64,000 nucleotides of DNA from positions 62,001 to 126,000 of the forward strand of contig UEHQ01000008.1 in NCBI GenBank assembly GCA_900489925.1, read 5' to 3'. The notes under the pieces were generated by a model. That model saw only the letters and a list, made by a program, of their open reading frames with translations. It had not been told where the DNA came from and made no database searches. This document shows positions 37,385 through 48,345 of the stretch, in pieces. The translations under genes were made by a program, and so were the position numbers. Each line of letters opens with the position of its first letter. The first letter of the stretch is position 1. The DNA is from Hyphomicrobiales bacterium. GTDB taxonomy: Bacteria > Pseudomonadota > Alphaproteobacteria > Rhizobiales > Rhizobiaceae.

Positions 37385-39259
37385 TCAGATCTGAGCGCCG
37401 CGGGCCTTCGACGTTGCGCTGAAGGCTTTCTCGACATAGGCGTCGCGGCCGTAGACGTCGTCGAAATACTGCACCACGCCGTTCTTGTCAGGCCATGCCG
37501 TGAAATAGGCGATGTAGATCGGGAACTTCTGCGGCACCTGCACCGCATGGTTCTTGCCGGTCGCGATCTCCTGGCCGATCTTCTCGACCGTGGTGTTCAA
37601 GACGGCAGCGGCCATTGCGCGCGGGTCGGCAAGGCGCACGCAGCCGTGGCTGAGAGCGCGCATGTCACGCTTGAAGAAGCTCTTCGATGGCGTGTCGTGC
37701 ATATAGATCGCGTGCGCATTCGGGAACAGGATCTTCAGTTCGCCCAGCGCGTTGTCACCACTCGGTGGCTGGCGCACGGAGATGTTCGACGTCGAACCGT
37801 ACCAGTCGACGCTCGACGAAGGCACGGCCCTGCCGCCGACGGCAACTTCATAGCCCATGCGATCCAGATAGTTCGGATCGGAACGCAGCTTCGGCAGCAT
37901 CTCGTTGATGATGATTGATTGCGGCACACCCCAGAACGGATTGAACTCGACCGTCTGGATCTGATCTTGGAAGAAGAACGTCTGATGCGACGGCTGACCG
38001 ACCACCACCCGCATCGACAGCTGTTCCTTGTTGTCGTTGTGGTAGTAGACCATGTAGGCCGGCTGATTGATGAAGACATAGCGCGACCCGAGGTCGGCCG
38101 GCAGCCAACGTGCCTGCTCCATGGCCACGACCAGCTTTTCAATCTTCGCGCCGTTGCTGTCGCCGCCGGTCATCACGCGAACGGTAGCCTGGCCGATGAC
38201 GCCATCAGGCTTCAGGCCACGCTCCTTCTGGAAGCTCTCGACGAGCGAGACGATTTCCGGCGAGTAGTCGGTACCATCCGTATAGGAAGCCAGCGTCGCG
38301 GCGTTTTCCGCCTTCAGCGCAGCCGAACCATGCTTGCTGATAGCCTTGACGATGTTCGGAATTTCCGGCGAGCTGTCGCCGGGACGCAGCAGACCCGTCA
38401 GGGTGATGTTGATCGGCGCCTCGACGCTGCCTTCGCCCTTCAGCTTTGCGAGTTCAGCCTTGAGGGCCGCGAATTGCGGGCCATCGGGCGTGCGGCTGGT
38501 GATGTAGGCAGCAACATCCGGGCTCATGCGTGCCAATTTGAGAACTGGCGTCAGGTTGACCGTCTTGCGAACGAAGTCGTGATAGCCAGACAGCTTGTTC
38601 GGGTCGACACGACCGCGAACCGTGTCCTGCACATAAGCAAGAACCTTGGCCGACAGCGCGAGCTCGAATTGCGTCAGCGCACGATCGCGTGCTGATGGGT
38701 CGGGGTTGGACGGATCGACGTTGGGAACCTCGAGCGCGTAGTCGGCTGGATCGAGCCCGACGGAACCGGCATCGGCAAGCGCAGCCATGGCAGCCTTGGC
38801 GCGGTCGTTGATGTCGGCGCCGCTCAGCCACAGCAGCGGATTTTTCGCATCGCCGTAATAGGCTTCAAGCGCCTTGGCGACCTCTACCGGCGCTCGCACC
38901 TTGGCCTCGATCAGGAAACGACGCTGTACGGTAGGGGTTGCGTCAGCCGACACGTTGACGGCGGCAACAGCGCCGGTCACGACGGGATCGGTGAACTTGC
39001 TGGTATCAACAAACCGCATCGCATCGGGCTTGTAGGTATAATAGGTCGGCGCAGACACTTTCGGCAGCGGCGCGCTGGGATCGGCGTATGTGGCCGGCGG
39101 CGCGACAGGCGCCGGGCGGATCAGGGTGCTCTGCGTGCGTGCACGATCACCACGGATCATGTCCATCAACGTATAGGCATGCGCGGGAGCGGCCCCCATG
39201 GCGGCGATGCCGCAAGAAAGTGCCAATGCGGATACCGCACCTTTCGAAAGGAGTGTCAT
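37385..39259 (-). CDS. L,D-transpeptidase (YcbB-like, YkuD catalytic domain)
   Basis: 624 residues from the ATG at 39259, giving a signal peptide (SKGAVSALALSCGIAAMGAAP then AHA). Order: long N-terminal helical scaffold, a PG_binding_1 domain at about 325-380 (VESFQKERGLKPDGVIGQAT), then the YkuD domain with HAIYMHDTPSKSFF and the nucleophile motif ALSHGCVRLADP (Cys near residue 540). It makes 3-3 cross-links in peptidoglycan in the periplasm. In Rhizobiales these enzymes dominate cross-linking and act at the growing pole. A GGGACTGGA-type site precedes the start. Confidence 0.92.
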   Translation of the reverse strand: MTLLSKGAVSALALSCGIAAMGAAPAHAYTLMDMIRGDRARTQSTLIRPAPVAPPATYADPSAPLPKVSAPTYYTYKPDAMRFVDTSKFTDPVVTGAVAAVNVSADATPTVQRRFLIEAKVRAPVEVAKALEAYYGDAKNPLLWLSGADINDRAKAAMAALADAGSVGLDPADYALEVPNVDPSNPDPSARDRALTQFELALSAKVLAYVQDTVRGRVDPNKLSGYHDFVRKTVNLTPVLKLARMSPDVAAYITSRTPDGPQFAALKAELAKLKGEGSVEAPINITLTGLLRPGDSSPEIPNIVKAISKHGSAALKAENAATLASYTDGTDYSPEIVSLVESFQKERGLKPDGVIGQATVRVMTGGDSNGAKIEKLVVAMEQARWLPADLGSRYVFINQPAYMVYYHNDNKEQLSMRVVVGQPSHQTFFFQDQIQTVEFNPFWGVPQSIIINEMLPKLRSDPNYLDRMGYEVAVGGRAVPSSSVDWYGSTSNISVRQPPSGDNALGELKILFPNAHAIYMHDTPSKSFFKRDMRALSHGCVRLADPRAMAAAVLNTTVEKIGQEIATGKNHAVQVPQKFPIYIAYFTAWPDKNGVVQYFDDVYGRDAYVEKAFSATSKARGAQI

Positions 39260-39654
39260 GCTTTTTTCCAGTCCCAGTGTCATGCTGTCTTCGATCGCGG
39301 GCAGAGCCCAGTTTAGAACTCGATACGGCGCCGAAGGGTCAAATGGCAGAAAGCACACGCCACCGCTAGCCTCGGAAAACTCAACTTTCAGTAACGCGGC
39401 AAACCCTGACGCCGCTCGCAGTTCACACAAAATTATGAAATTATTGGTTAATTTTTTACTTTATTTTTGCGTTCCGACACAGTGGCCAAAAAGCCGCTCA
39501 TAGATAAAAACTCGCCCGTGTCCAAAAAAGCACTTATGGAGCGGCCAATAACATGAATATAGCGATCATGTTTTCATCAGCCGGTTTTCTCGAAACCATA
39601 TCAGACATATAAGACGACATCTTTGCTCGGCAATCGCAAAAGAAAGGCTTGGTC
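39260..39654. other. 395-bp divergent region, AT-rich core
   Basis: No gene is supported. The segment 39430-39510 is clearly AT-richer than its surroundings and should hold the promoters of the L,D-transpeptidase gene and of fumC. One GGTTAATTTTTTAC stretch contains a TTAA but no full CtrA box. Confidence 0.5.
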
Positions 39655-41046
<1,392 letters not shown>

Positions 41047-41083
41047 GCCCGCCTCGCCTTTCGGGGCCCTCGACCTCGATCAA

Positions 41084-41110
41084 CACCGCCGCAACCGCGG
41101 CGGTGTTTTT
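41084..41110 (+). terminator. Terminator of fumC
   Basis: Stem CACCGCCGC / GCGGCGGTG with a 4-base loop, then TTTTT. Confidence 0.92.
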
Positions 41111-41217
41111 GCATGCATTGTTGACTGAAACATGCAGGTTTTAGAATTATTGCAATTGCGAAGGTGCGGGAATAGACCGACTGCGATTTACGTTCGGTCC
41201 CCAAGAAAGGTCCTTCG

Positions 41218-42825
41218 ATGGCTGATGATCTGTTCCCTCTCGGCAAAGACTCCACCCAATACCGCAAGATCAGCAGCGACTACGTCTCTGTCGATACATT
41301 CAAGGGGCAGGACATTCTAACGGTCGAGCCCGAGGGCATCCGCCTGCTGGCCGAGACCGCATTCGCCGACATCAACCATCTGCTGCGTCCGGGACACCTC
41401 AAGCAGCTTGCCTCGATCCTCGACGACCCTGAAGCGACCGACAACGACCGTTTCGTTGCCTACGACCTGTTGAAAAACGCCAACATCGCCGCCGGCGGTA
41501 TCCTGCCGATGTGCCAGGATACCGGCACCGCGATCATCATGGGCAAGAAGGGCCGCCGCGTCTGGACCGAAGGCGAGGATTACTCAGCTCTCGCCAAGGG
41601 CGTCATGGATGCCTACGAGAAGAAGAACCTGCGCTATTCGCAGCTCGCCCCCATCAAGATGTTCGAAGAGAAGAACACCAAGAACAACCTGCCGGCCCAG
41701 ATCGACATCTACGAGGAAGGCACCGACAGCTACAACTTCCTCTTCGTCGCCAAGGGCGGCGGCTCCGCCAACAAGACCTTCCTCTATCAGGGCACTCCGT
41801 CGCTGCTGACGCACGACCGGATGATCGACTTCCTCAAGGAAAAGATCCTGACCCTCGGCACGGCAGCCTGTCCCCCCTACCATCTGGCGATCGTCATCGG
41901 CGGCACCTCGGCCGAGATGAACCTGAAGACCGTCAAGCTTGCCTCGACGCGCTATCTCGACGACCTGCCAACCGAGGGCTCGGAAAGCGGCCACGCCTTC
42001 CGCGATGTCGAGATGGAAAAGGAAATCCACAAGCTGACGCAGCAGATGGGTGTCGGCGCCCAGTTCGGCGGCAAGTATTTCTGTCACGACGTCCGCGTCA
42101 TCCGCCTGCCCCGTCACGGCGCGTCGCTGCCGATCGGCCTTGGTGTTTCCTGTTCCGCCGACCGCCAGGCCAAGGGCAAGATCACCCGCGAGGGTATCTT
42201 CGTGGAACAGCTCGAGACAGATCCGTCGAAGTACATGCCTGAGATCGACGAGACGAAGCTGTCGGAATCGATGGTCCGCATCGATCTCAACCAGCCGATG
42301 GCGGATATACTTGCAGAACTAAGCAAGCATCCGGTCAAGACGCGCCTGTCGCTGACGGGCACCATCATTGTCGCGCGCGACCTCGCCCACGCCAAGATCC
42401 GCGAGCGGCTCGAAAAGGGCGAAGGCATGCCCGACTACATGAAGAACCACCCGGTCTATTATGCCGGCCCGGCAAAGACACCCGCCGGCTACGCCTCCGG
42501 TTCCTTCGGCCCGACCACGGCCGGCCGCATGGATAGCTATGTCGACCAGTTCCAGTCCTTCGGCGGATCCATGGTCATGCTCGCCAAAGGCAACCGCTCG
42601 CGCGCCGTCCGCGAGGCCTGCAAGACGCACGGCGGCTTCTACCTCGGCTCGATCGGCGGCCCAGCCGCGCGTCTCGCCCAGGATTGCATCAAGAAAGTTG
42701 AAGTCCTGGAATACCAGGAACTCGGCATGGAAGCTGTCTGGAAGATCGAGGTCGAAGACTTCCCGGCCTTCATCGTCACCGACGACAAGGGCAATGACTT
42801 CTTCCAGGAATTCAACCTCGGCTGA
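41218..42825 (+). CDS. Fumarate hydratase class I (4Fe-4S)
   Basis: 535 residues, the size of the single-chain FumA/FumB type. Oxygen-sensitive hydro-lyase with a 4Fe-4S cluster whose three cysteine ligands are expected in [22 protein letters not shown] and [12 protein letters not shown]. The C-terminal beta domain is seen from [20 protein letters not shown]. Start ATG after GAAAGG. It has its own promoter region since a terminator separates it from fumC. Expression under different iron or oxygen supply from FumC is a reasonable expectation. Confidence 0.94.
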   Translation: MADDLFPLGKDSTQYRKISSDYVSVDTFKGQDILTVEPEGIRLLAETAFADINHLLRPGHLKQLASILDDPEATDNDRFVAYDLLKNANIAAGGILPMCQDTGTAIIMGKKGRRVWTEGEDYSALAKGVMDAYEKKNLRYSQLAPIKMFEEKNTKNNLPAQIDIYEEGTDSYNFLFVAKGGGSANKTFLYQGTPSLLTHDRMIDFLKEKILTLGTAACPPYHLAIVIGGTSAEMNLKTVKLASTRYLDDLPTEGSESGHAFRDVEMEKEIHKLTQQMGVGAQFGGKYFCHDVRVIRLPRHGASLPIGLGVSCSADRQAKGKITREGIFVEQLETDPSKYMPEIDETKLSESMVRIDLNQPMADILAELSKHPVKTRLSLTGTIIVARDLAHAKIRERLEKGEGMPDYMKNHPVYYAGPAKTPAGYASGSFGPTTAGRMDSYVDQFQSFGGSMVMLAKGNRSRAVREACKTHGGFYLGSIGGPAARLAQDCIKKVEVLEYQELGMEAVWKIEVEDFPAFIVTDDKGNDFFQEFNLG

Positions 42826-42831
42826 TCGGGT

Positions 42832-43047
42832 CTAGTGGATTGATGCGGTCGCCGCCCGGTCGACCGCCTGAACATGGCTCATCGCACCGAGATCGGTTGC
42901 GGTGAGCACATCCTCAGCCTTCACGCTGGCGAGGATGTCGGTGCGAAACGCACCTTCGAAAAAGCCGTTGTGCTGGATGAGAAATGCCGATCCGGCGATC
43001 ATTGCGGCGACCAGCACGGCTGGTGAAGAATGGCGAGACGTTTCCAT
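42832..43047 (-). CDS. Small single-span membrane protein, unknown
   Basis: 71 residues from the ATG at 43047: METSRHSSPAVLVAAMIAGS, then FLIQHNGFFEGAFRTDILASV. One N-terminal hydrophobic segment, probably an anchor or uncleaved signal, followed by a short polar part. A GGAAAG sits 12 bases upstream. No family recognised. It converges tightly on the class I fumarase gene. Coding status is supported only by composition and the start context. Confidence 0.45.
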   Translation of the reverse strand: METSRHSSPAVLVAAMIAGSAFLIQHNGFFEGAFRTDILASVKAEDVLTATDLGAMSHVQAVDRAATASIH

Positions 43048-43396
43048 GATCTCATGCTTTCCGTTGAAACCCCGTTGGGTTCGTTGGAAAGGAATGTGCT
43101 CTCTTGCCGCCTCTCGCAGAAGATCCTGAGATGGACACCGATCGTCAACAAGACGAAGACAATCGCGCAGGCAAACGACAAGTTGGATTCTTTTCCAAGA
43201 CAACTCGCCTTCAAGGCGTATGACGATACGCGTCCCTGAAAGAATCTCAAATAAAAATCATGACGATAGCGAGTAAATGCACCAACCATTGCAAAAATCA
43301 CATGTAATCATTGGTATATCCGACCTTAATCATTTCCCAAGATTTATAGGCTAAACAACTAAAGACTGCTTTTGAGACTTGATGAGGAGTAGCGGG
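43048..43396. other. 349-bp divergent region without a recognised gene
   Basis: It lies between the small membrane protein and the diguanylate cyclase gene. The last 130 bases are AT-richer and probably contain the promoter of the latter. Nothing else stands out. Confidence 0.4.
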
Positions 43397-44464
43397 ATGA
43401 CCATGGTCGCAGCACCGAAGGCGCATGTCCCAGACGTGGCAGGGCAGATCACGTTTGCCATGCGCTCCATGGGCGTGGCTCCCATCCCGCGAAACTACGA
43501 GCTCTTCTACGAAGCCTATATCGGCTCGAACCCGGCACTGACCCGCGAGCTCGCGGCACTTGGTAGCCAGGCGACCCAGGAAGAACTCGACCAGCTCGGC
43601 GCCCAGCACTTCACCCACAGTCCCGCTCGTGTTTTCGACGACGCCCATACGCGCCTGGCGGCCGAACTCGAAACGCTCCTGCGCGTACTGCGCCAGGAAC
43701 AGACCTCGCTTGAAAGCTACAACAAGTTGCTCGGCGAGACTTACAAGCGCATCAGCTCAAAGAGCCATACCAGCGTCGACCTGATCGAAAACGCGATCAC
43801 GCTGTTGACCGAAGCAACCGGCGACACGATGGCGCATGGTGAACGCACCGTCGAGAATGTCGTGCAGCGTTCGCAGGAAATGGACCAGGTTCGCAAGGAA
43901 CTGGACGAATACAAGCGCATTGCGAATACGGACTCGCTGACGCGACTGTCGAACCGTCGCGCCTTTGACGATCGCCTAGCCGCCGTCTTCAACAACCCCG
44001 CGATGCGGCCGGTTACAGCGCTGGTCTTGGCGGACATCGACAACTTTAAGAAGATCAACGACACCTATGGTCACCCGGTCGGTGACAAGATCCTGGCGAC
44101 GGTCGCATCCGTCATCCGCGCCAACGTCAGGCGCGATGTCTTCGTCGCGCGCACCGGCGGCGAGGAATTTGCCCTCATCATCGAAGGCAACACGGCCGAG
44201 GAAGTGATGCTGACGGCGGAGCGTATCCGCAGGACACTTGAGGCAACACCCTTCACCAACTCGCGCACACGCGTGAACTACGGACCGGTGACGGTATCCG
44301 TCGGCGCTTGCATGGCCTCCTGTGCAGAGGATGCTGGCGAACTCTACCACAAGGCCGACGTTGCGCTTTACGGCGCCAAGAATTCCGGTCGCAACTGCAG
44401 CGTCCTCTTCGAGGATGGAATGCAGAAGGAATTCACCAAGAGCTGGCTGATCTACAAGGGATAG
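43397..44464 (+). CDS. Diguanylate cyclase (GGDEF domain)
   Basis: 355 residues, from the ATG at 43397 behind a GAGGAG site. The N-terminal 170 residues are helical with no PAS or GAF domain and no membrane segment; a coiled-coil linker (MDQVRKELDEYKRIANTDSLTRL) leads into the GGDEF domain. The active loop reads ARTGGEEFALI (GGEEF at 254-258), so it should make cyclic di-GMP. The product-inhibition site upstream reads RRDV instead of RxxD, so feedback inhibition through the I-site may be lost. No EAL domain. The signal it senses is unknown. Confidence 0.9.
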   Translation: MTMVAAPKAHVPDVAGQITFAMRSMGVAPIPRNYELFYEAYIGSNPALTRELAALGSQATQEELDQLGAQHFTHSPARVFDDAHTRLAAELETLLRVLRQEQTSLESYNKLLGETYKRISSKSHTSVDLIENAITLLTEATGDTMAHGERTVENVVQRSQEMDQVRKELDEYKRIANTDSLTRLSNRRAFDDRLAAVFNNPAMRPVTALVLADIDNFKKINDTYGHPVGDKILATVASVIRANVRRDVFVARTGGEEFALIIEGNTAEEVMLTAERIRRTLEATPFTNSRTRVNYGPVTVSVGACMASCAEDAGELYHKADVALYGAKNSGRNCSVLFEDGMQKEFTKSWLIYKG

Positions 44465-44497
44465 CAGCTCCAGAGCGTTGCCGACCCACGGCCGCGC

Positions 44498-45109
44498 CTA
44501 CCACATGGTCTTTGCTGCGCGCGCGGCCCATTCCCGATCGTAGGTCTCATGATCGAAGTCGCCCTCGGCGGCTTTCAGCATGAGCCCGGGTGTTGGCAGA
44601 CTCTTCGGGTCGACGAAATTCTCGGCATTCCACAGCTCTGACCGGATGAGCGCCCGCGCGCACTGGAAATAGACCTCGTCGATCGTAATGACGATGACCG
44701 TGCGCGGATGCTTTCCATCCATCTCGAAGCTTTCGAGCAGTGCCTCGTCGTTCGACACGACACCGCGACCGTTGACGCGCATGGTCGTGTTCGAGCCCGG
44801 CACTAGGAACATCAACGCCAGCCGAGGGTCACGCACAATGTTCGACAGTGAATCGACGCGATTGTTTCCGCGCCAATCAGGCAGATGCAATGTCTTCTCG
44901 TCGACGATCCGAACAACGCCTCCGATGTCGCCACGCGGCGAGCAGTCGAGACCTTCCGGCCCGACAGTTGCCAGCGCCACGAACGGCGAGGCTTCGATCA
45001 TATTCCGATAGAGCGGCGTCAGCTGCTTGGTGACCTTGGCCACCGATGCCTGGGTCAAGCCGCCGGCATAGATCGCACTCAGTTCTTCGACTGTCCTGAT
45101 GATTTTCAT
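44498..45109 (-). CDS. PPOX-class FMN flavoprotein (pyridoxamine oxidase-like fold)
   Basis: 203 residues with the split beta-barrel of the pyridoxamine 5'-phosphate oxidase superfamily: PFVALATVGPEGLDCSPRGD, LHLPDWRGNNRVDSLSNI and PRLALMFLVPG. The pattern is that of the PPOX subgroup of probable FMN enzymes (the DR_2398-type), not of true PdxH. Substrate unknown. Converges on the diguanylate cyclase gene. Confidence 0.85.
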   Translation of the reverse strand: MKIIRTVEELSAIYAGGLTQASVAKVTKQLTPLYRNMIEASPFVALATVGPEGLDCSPRGDIGGVVRIVDEKTLHLPDWRGNNRVDSLSNIVRDPRLALMFLVPGSNTTMRVNGRGVVSNDEALLESFEMDGKHPRTVIVITIDEVYFQCARALIRSELWNAENFVDPKSLPTPGLMLKAAEGDFDHETYDREWAARAAKTMW

Positions 45110-45159
45110 GGCCGTTCCGCGCTGTGCAACAGGTCGGCAATTAGCCGCCTAACATGACG

Positions 45160-46104
45160 CTACGATGACGCCCGCCGTGTGGGAAGTGGAATAATCTCGG
45201 CTTCCGCCTCAAAGTCGCTTTCACGAAGGAAATCGAGGATGGCATCGATCACGGGCGCGGCGTTCACGATGCGGCGATGACCGAGCCCATTCGCCCAATG
45301 CAACCGAACGGTCTGCCCGAACGCAGCGTAGCGGCGCGCGTGGCTTGCGCTCACTTCCTTGTCGTCTTCGGCATGAACCACGAGCACCGGACGCCGGATC
45401 TCGCCGACGGCCCTGCCGGCGTCGAGATCTTCCAGTCGCCGACCGGTGACATCGTGAACCTTGCGCTCCAGCACCGACTGGCTGGCGCGGCCCAATCCGA
45501 TCATTTTGCCGAACCCTTTGAAGAGCCACTGCATTTCGCTCGGGGATCCGATAAGCACGAGCCGATCGGGAAGGACGGCCGGGACATTGGGCAACAAGCC
45601 GGCAGCACTGACCATCGAGGCTGCTCCGCCGAATGAATGACCAACCACGGCATCGAACGAGCCGAAGCGCATTTCCGCTGCCCGGATCGCGTTCACCGCC
45701 TGCCCCATGTGGAGAGACCGCCCGGCAGCCCGCCCGTGACCGGGAAGATCGACAGCGATGACTTCCGCGCCGGTTTCCGCAAGCGCGGTCACAAGACCCG
45801 CCATATAGTCGATGCTCGATCCCCAGCCATGCACCACGAGAAAGCGCTTGCGCATGCCGATAGCCCCGCCGTTAAAGCGATAGGCGTAGGCATGCGCGCC
45901 GTCCGTCAGACGCAGGTCAAACCGCTCCGTCCCGGCGAGCGCTTTTTGGCCGTCGGCATGGGCCGCCCGGGCCTTCTCGCCCTTCGGCCGTTTCGACGGC
46001 GTGCGGCAGAAGAGCCGGAAAGCTGCATTGCCCGCCAGCGTCGCCGACACGGATTGCAACAGGGAGAATCCGAGGCGGGTGACCTTCAATGCAAAGTTTG
46101 CCAT
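45160..46104 (-). CDS. Alpha/beta hydrolase
   Basis: About 314 residues from the ATG at 46104. Alpha/beta hydrolase fold: oxyanion region FLVVHGWGSS, VIAVDLPGHGRA, nucleophile elbow VVGHSFGGAAS (Ser), acid in VVHAEDDKEVS and the catalytic His in NGLGHRRIV. Substrate not predictable; esterase or lipase-like activity is likely. It is divergent from a MarR regulator with a perfect palindrome between them, so it is probably that regulator's target. Confidence 0.9.
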   Translation of the reverse strand: MANFALKVTRLGFSLLQSVSATLAGNAAFRLFCRTPSKRPKGEKARAAHADGQKALAGTERFDLRLTDGAHAYAYRFNGGAIGMRKRFLVVHGWGSSIDYMAGLVTALAETGAEVIAVDLPGHGRAAGRSLHMGQAVNAIRAAEMRFGSFDAVVGHSFGGAASMVSAAGLLPNVPAVLPDRLVLIGSPSEMQWLFKGFGKMIGLGRASQSVLERKVHDVTGRRLEDLDAGRAVGEIRRPVLVVHAEDDKEVSASHARRYAAFGQTVRLHWANGLGHRRIVNAAPVIDAILDFLRESDFEAEAEIIPLPTRRASS

Positions 46105-46120
46105 AGTGGGAATCCGATAA

Positions 46121-46136
46121 TGTTCAACACTGAACA
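46121..46136. promoter_or_regulatory. Palindromic operator, probable MarR site
   Basis: TGTTCA-ACAC-TGAACA is a perfect 6-4-6 inverted repeat, 17 bases before the hydrolase start and 13 bases before the MarR start. A divergent MarR regulator with a palindrome of this size in a 45-base gap suggests repression of both genes. Confidence 0.65.
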
Positions 46137-46149
46137 ATAAAGTACAACG

Positions 46150-46617
46150 ATGAACAAAAATCAACTCCTTCCCTGGGATCATCCGCGTTTTCGCAGCTGG
46201 ATTGCCGTTGGCAGGGCCTGCCAGCTGATGCAGCAGTCGCTGGGTCGCGCGCTGGCCGATCTCGACATCAAGACGCCGCATCTCGATATCCTGATCAACC
46301 TCTACCGTTTCGAGGGTATCTCCCAGCAGGAACTCGCCCGCAAACTGCTCGTCGGGCGCTCCAACATGAGCATGCTGCTGCCTCAGATGGAAAAACGTGG
46401 CTTGATAGAGCGCCGCAGCGACGACAGCGACAAGCGCGTGTTGCGGCTTTTCCTGACGCCGGACGGTCGCAGCGTGACCGAACGCGCCATGGTCATCCAG
46501 ACGGACCTGATCGAGCGCGTGCTCTCACCGGAGCCCGTCGACCAATGCATGGCGATGGCCGCGTCGATGGAACGGATCATCGGCGTGCTCCAAAAGGAAC
46601 TACGAGACGTCGACTGA
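46150..46617 (+). CDS. MarR-family transcriptional regulator
   Basis: 155 residues with a winged helix: ISQQELARKLLVGRSNMSML is the recognition region, and ERRSDDSDKRVLRLFLTPDG is the wing with the conserved DxRxxxxxLT-type motif. Dimerisation helices lie at both ends. It probably represses itself and the divergent hydrolase through the TGTTCA palindrome. Ligand unknown. Confidence 0.9.
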   Translation: MNKNQLLPWDHPRFRSWIAVGRACQLMQQSLGRALADLDIKTPHLDILINLYRFEGISQQELARKLLVGRSNMSMLLPQMEKRGLIERRSDDSDKRVLRLFLTPDGRSVTERAMVIQTDLIERVLSPEPVDQCMAMAASMERIIGVLQKELRDVD

Positions 46618-46618
46618 C

Positions 46619-47809
46619 CTAGTGCAGCGTGTGTGCCACAGCCTGACCGGATAGCGACCGATATTCCCAGGCCGCGACGATGAGCAGCACCGCGGTCGAC
46701 AGTATCCCCATCACGTAGATCTCGGTGAATGGAGCAACGAAGGCGAGCAGGATCAGCAGCACGAGACCGCCGATATGCGAGAGCGGCGGCCTGCCGCTGG
46801 TCGCTCCCTTGAACCACAGATTGCCCGCCAGGAACAATCCGACGCCGCCGAGCACGGACGCGACGATGCCCAGATCGCCCACCTCGTGCGGATGGGAGAA
46901 CATGAACTCCACGGACACGGCATGGACGATGATGCCTGCCAAGATCGGAATATGCGCATAAGTGAAAGCCTGGCGAGCAATGCTGCCGGGCGTTTCGTCA
47001 TGCTCGATACGATGCGCAGCCCGTTCGTGACCGAACCGGAAGTAGAGCCACCACATGCCGACTGTCGCGACAAATCCCGTGAGGAAAACAACGGCTGTCA
47101 GGGTCGAGAAAGGCAGCTCTGAGAAGGTGCGTCCGGCAACCAGGATCGCCTCGCCGAGGCAGATGATGACGAAGAGCGCGCTGCGCTCGGCCATATGGGC
47201 GCCCGAGACATCCCAGTCCGCAGTCGTCGACTTGCCTAGCCCCGGAACGAAGAATCCGGACGCCGGACCTGCATACTCGATGGCCAGAGCAATCAGCCAG
47301 GCGACCAGACGGGCCTCATGCTCCAATAGGCCGCCAGCAATCCAGAAGACACCCGCCACCCCAAGCCAGACACTGATGCGGATGAAGTTGCGATAGTTGG
47401 AGGCGCTGACGCCCTTCATCGCAAAAACGGCAAACAGGGAGCGCCCGACCTGCATCAGCACATAGGCCCCGGCAAACAGCAGTCCCTTGTCGCCGAAGGC
47501 CTCGGGAATCGAGGCCGAGAGCACGAGCCCGAGCAGCATGAGCACCACGAGCATGCCACGAACCGGCATTTTCTCGGGATCGAGCCAGTTGGTTACCCAG
47601 GCGGTGAAAATCCACACCCACCAGACCGCAAAGGTCATCAGCCCGGCCTCAAGCGCACCAAGCGGCGTATAGTGAGCCGCAAGGGCATGCGACAGCTGCG
47701 AGATCGAGAAAACGAAAACCAGATCGAAGAACAACTCGAGGAAGCTCACTCTGCTGCCCCCGGGACTACCCTTCACGCGCAGCCAGTTTCGTTGCCTAGT
47801 CGCAGCCAT
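46619..47809 (-). CDS. Low temperature requirement protein A (LtrA) family membrane protein
   Basis: 396 residues with about ten hydrophobic segments. The N-terminus has SFLELFFDLVFVFSISQLSHA, the hallmark of the LtrA family, followed by AVWWVWIFTAWVTNWLDPEK. Named after a Listeria gene linked to growth in the cold, but its function is unresolved. A GAGGGG site precedes the start. It converges with marR at a one-base distance. Confidence 0.88.
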   Translation of the reverse strand: MAATRQRNWLRVKGSPGGSRVSFLELFFDLVFVFSISQLSHALAAHYTPLGALEAGLMTFAVWWVWIFTAWVTNWLDPEKMPVRGMLVVLMLLGLVLSASIPEAFGDKGLLFAGAYVLMQVGRSLFAVFAMKGVSASNYRNFIRISVWLGVAGVFWIAGGLLEHEARLVAWLIALAIEYAGPASGFFVPGLGKSTTADWDVSGAHMAERSALFVIICLGEAILVAGRTFSELPFSTLTAVVFLTGFVATVGMWWLYFRFGHERAAHRIEHDETPGSIARQAFTYAHIPILAGIIVHAVSVEFMFSHPHEVGDLGIVASVLGGVGLFLAGNLWFKGATSGRPPLSHIGGLVLLILLAFVAPFTEIYVMGILSTAVLLIVAAWEYRSLSGQAVAHTLH

Positions 47810-47836
47810 TCGTTCCCCTCTTCTTGCCGTTTGCTC

Positions 47837-48211
47837 TCAGCGCGGCTTTTCGGACGTATCCCGGTTCATGCCCTTCTCACGCAACTCTCCTTCGTAGGCG
47901 GCGAACAGTTCATCGCCGCGCTCACCGAGTTCGCGCAGATAGGTCCAGGTATAGATGCCGGTGTCGTGCATGTCGTCGAAGCCGATGCGGACGGCATAAT
48001 TGCCGGTCGGCATCATTGAAATGATAGCGACATTGCGCTTGCCTGGCACGGTCACCTTCTGTCCCGGTCCGTGTCCCTGCACTTCCGCCGATGGCGAAAG
48101 CACCCGCAGCATCTCCGCCGAGAGCTCGAAACTGCGCTCGTCGTTGAATGTGACGACCAGACGCTGCCGGTCCTTCGATACCCTGAGTTCAGTTGGCCAG
48201 ATGTCGCCCAT
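47837..48211 (-). CDS. DUF971 protein (gamma-butyrobetaine hydroxylase N-domain-like)
   Basis: About 124 residues; the ATG at 48211 has AGAGGA upstream and is preferred over one 18 bases earlier. The DUF971 fold is recognised from WPTELRVSKDRQRLVVTF, the ISMMPTGNYAVRIGFDD strand and TGIYTWTYLREL. This small domain occurs alone or at the N-terminus of 2-oxoglutarate oxygenases and near Fe-S cluster carriers. It sits next to moaA, an Fe-S enzyme, on the opposite strand. Function unknown. Confidence 0.88.
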   Translation of the reverse strand: MGDIWPTELRVSKDRQRLVVTFNDERSFELSAEMLRVLSPSAEVQGHGPGQKVTVPGKRNVAIISMMPTGNYAVRIGFDDMHDTGIYTWTYLRELGERGDELFAAYEGELREKGMNRDTSEKPR

Positions 48212-48345
48212 GGTCGCAATCCTCTTCATGTCGAGGAGTAGGCAATGAGGCTTTCGGAGGCAAGCTCAATTTACGTTGCCTGGGCGGCGTTTCCCTTGAC
48301 GCGGCAATGGCATATACGCACATATAGAAGAATGCGGAGGCAGTG

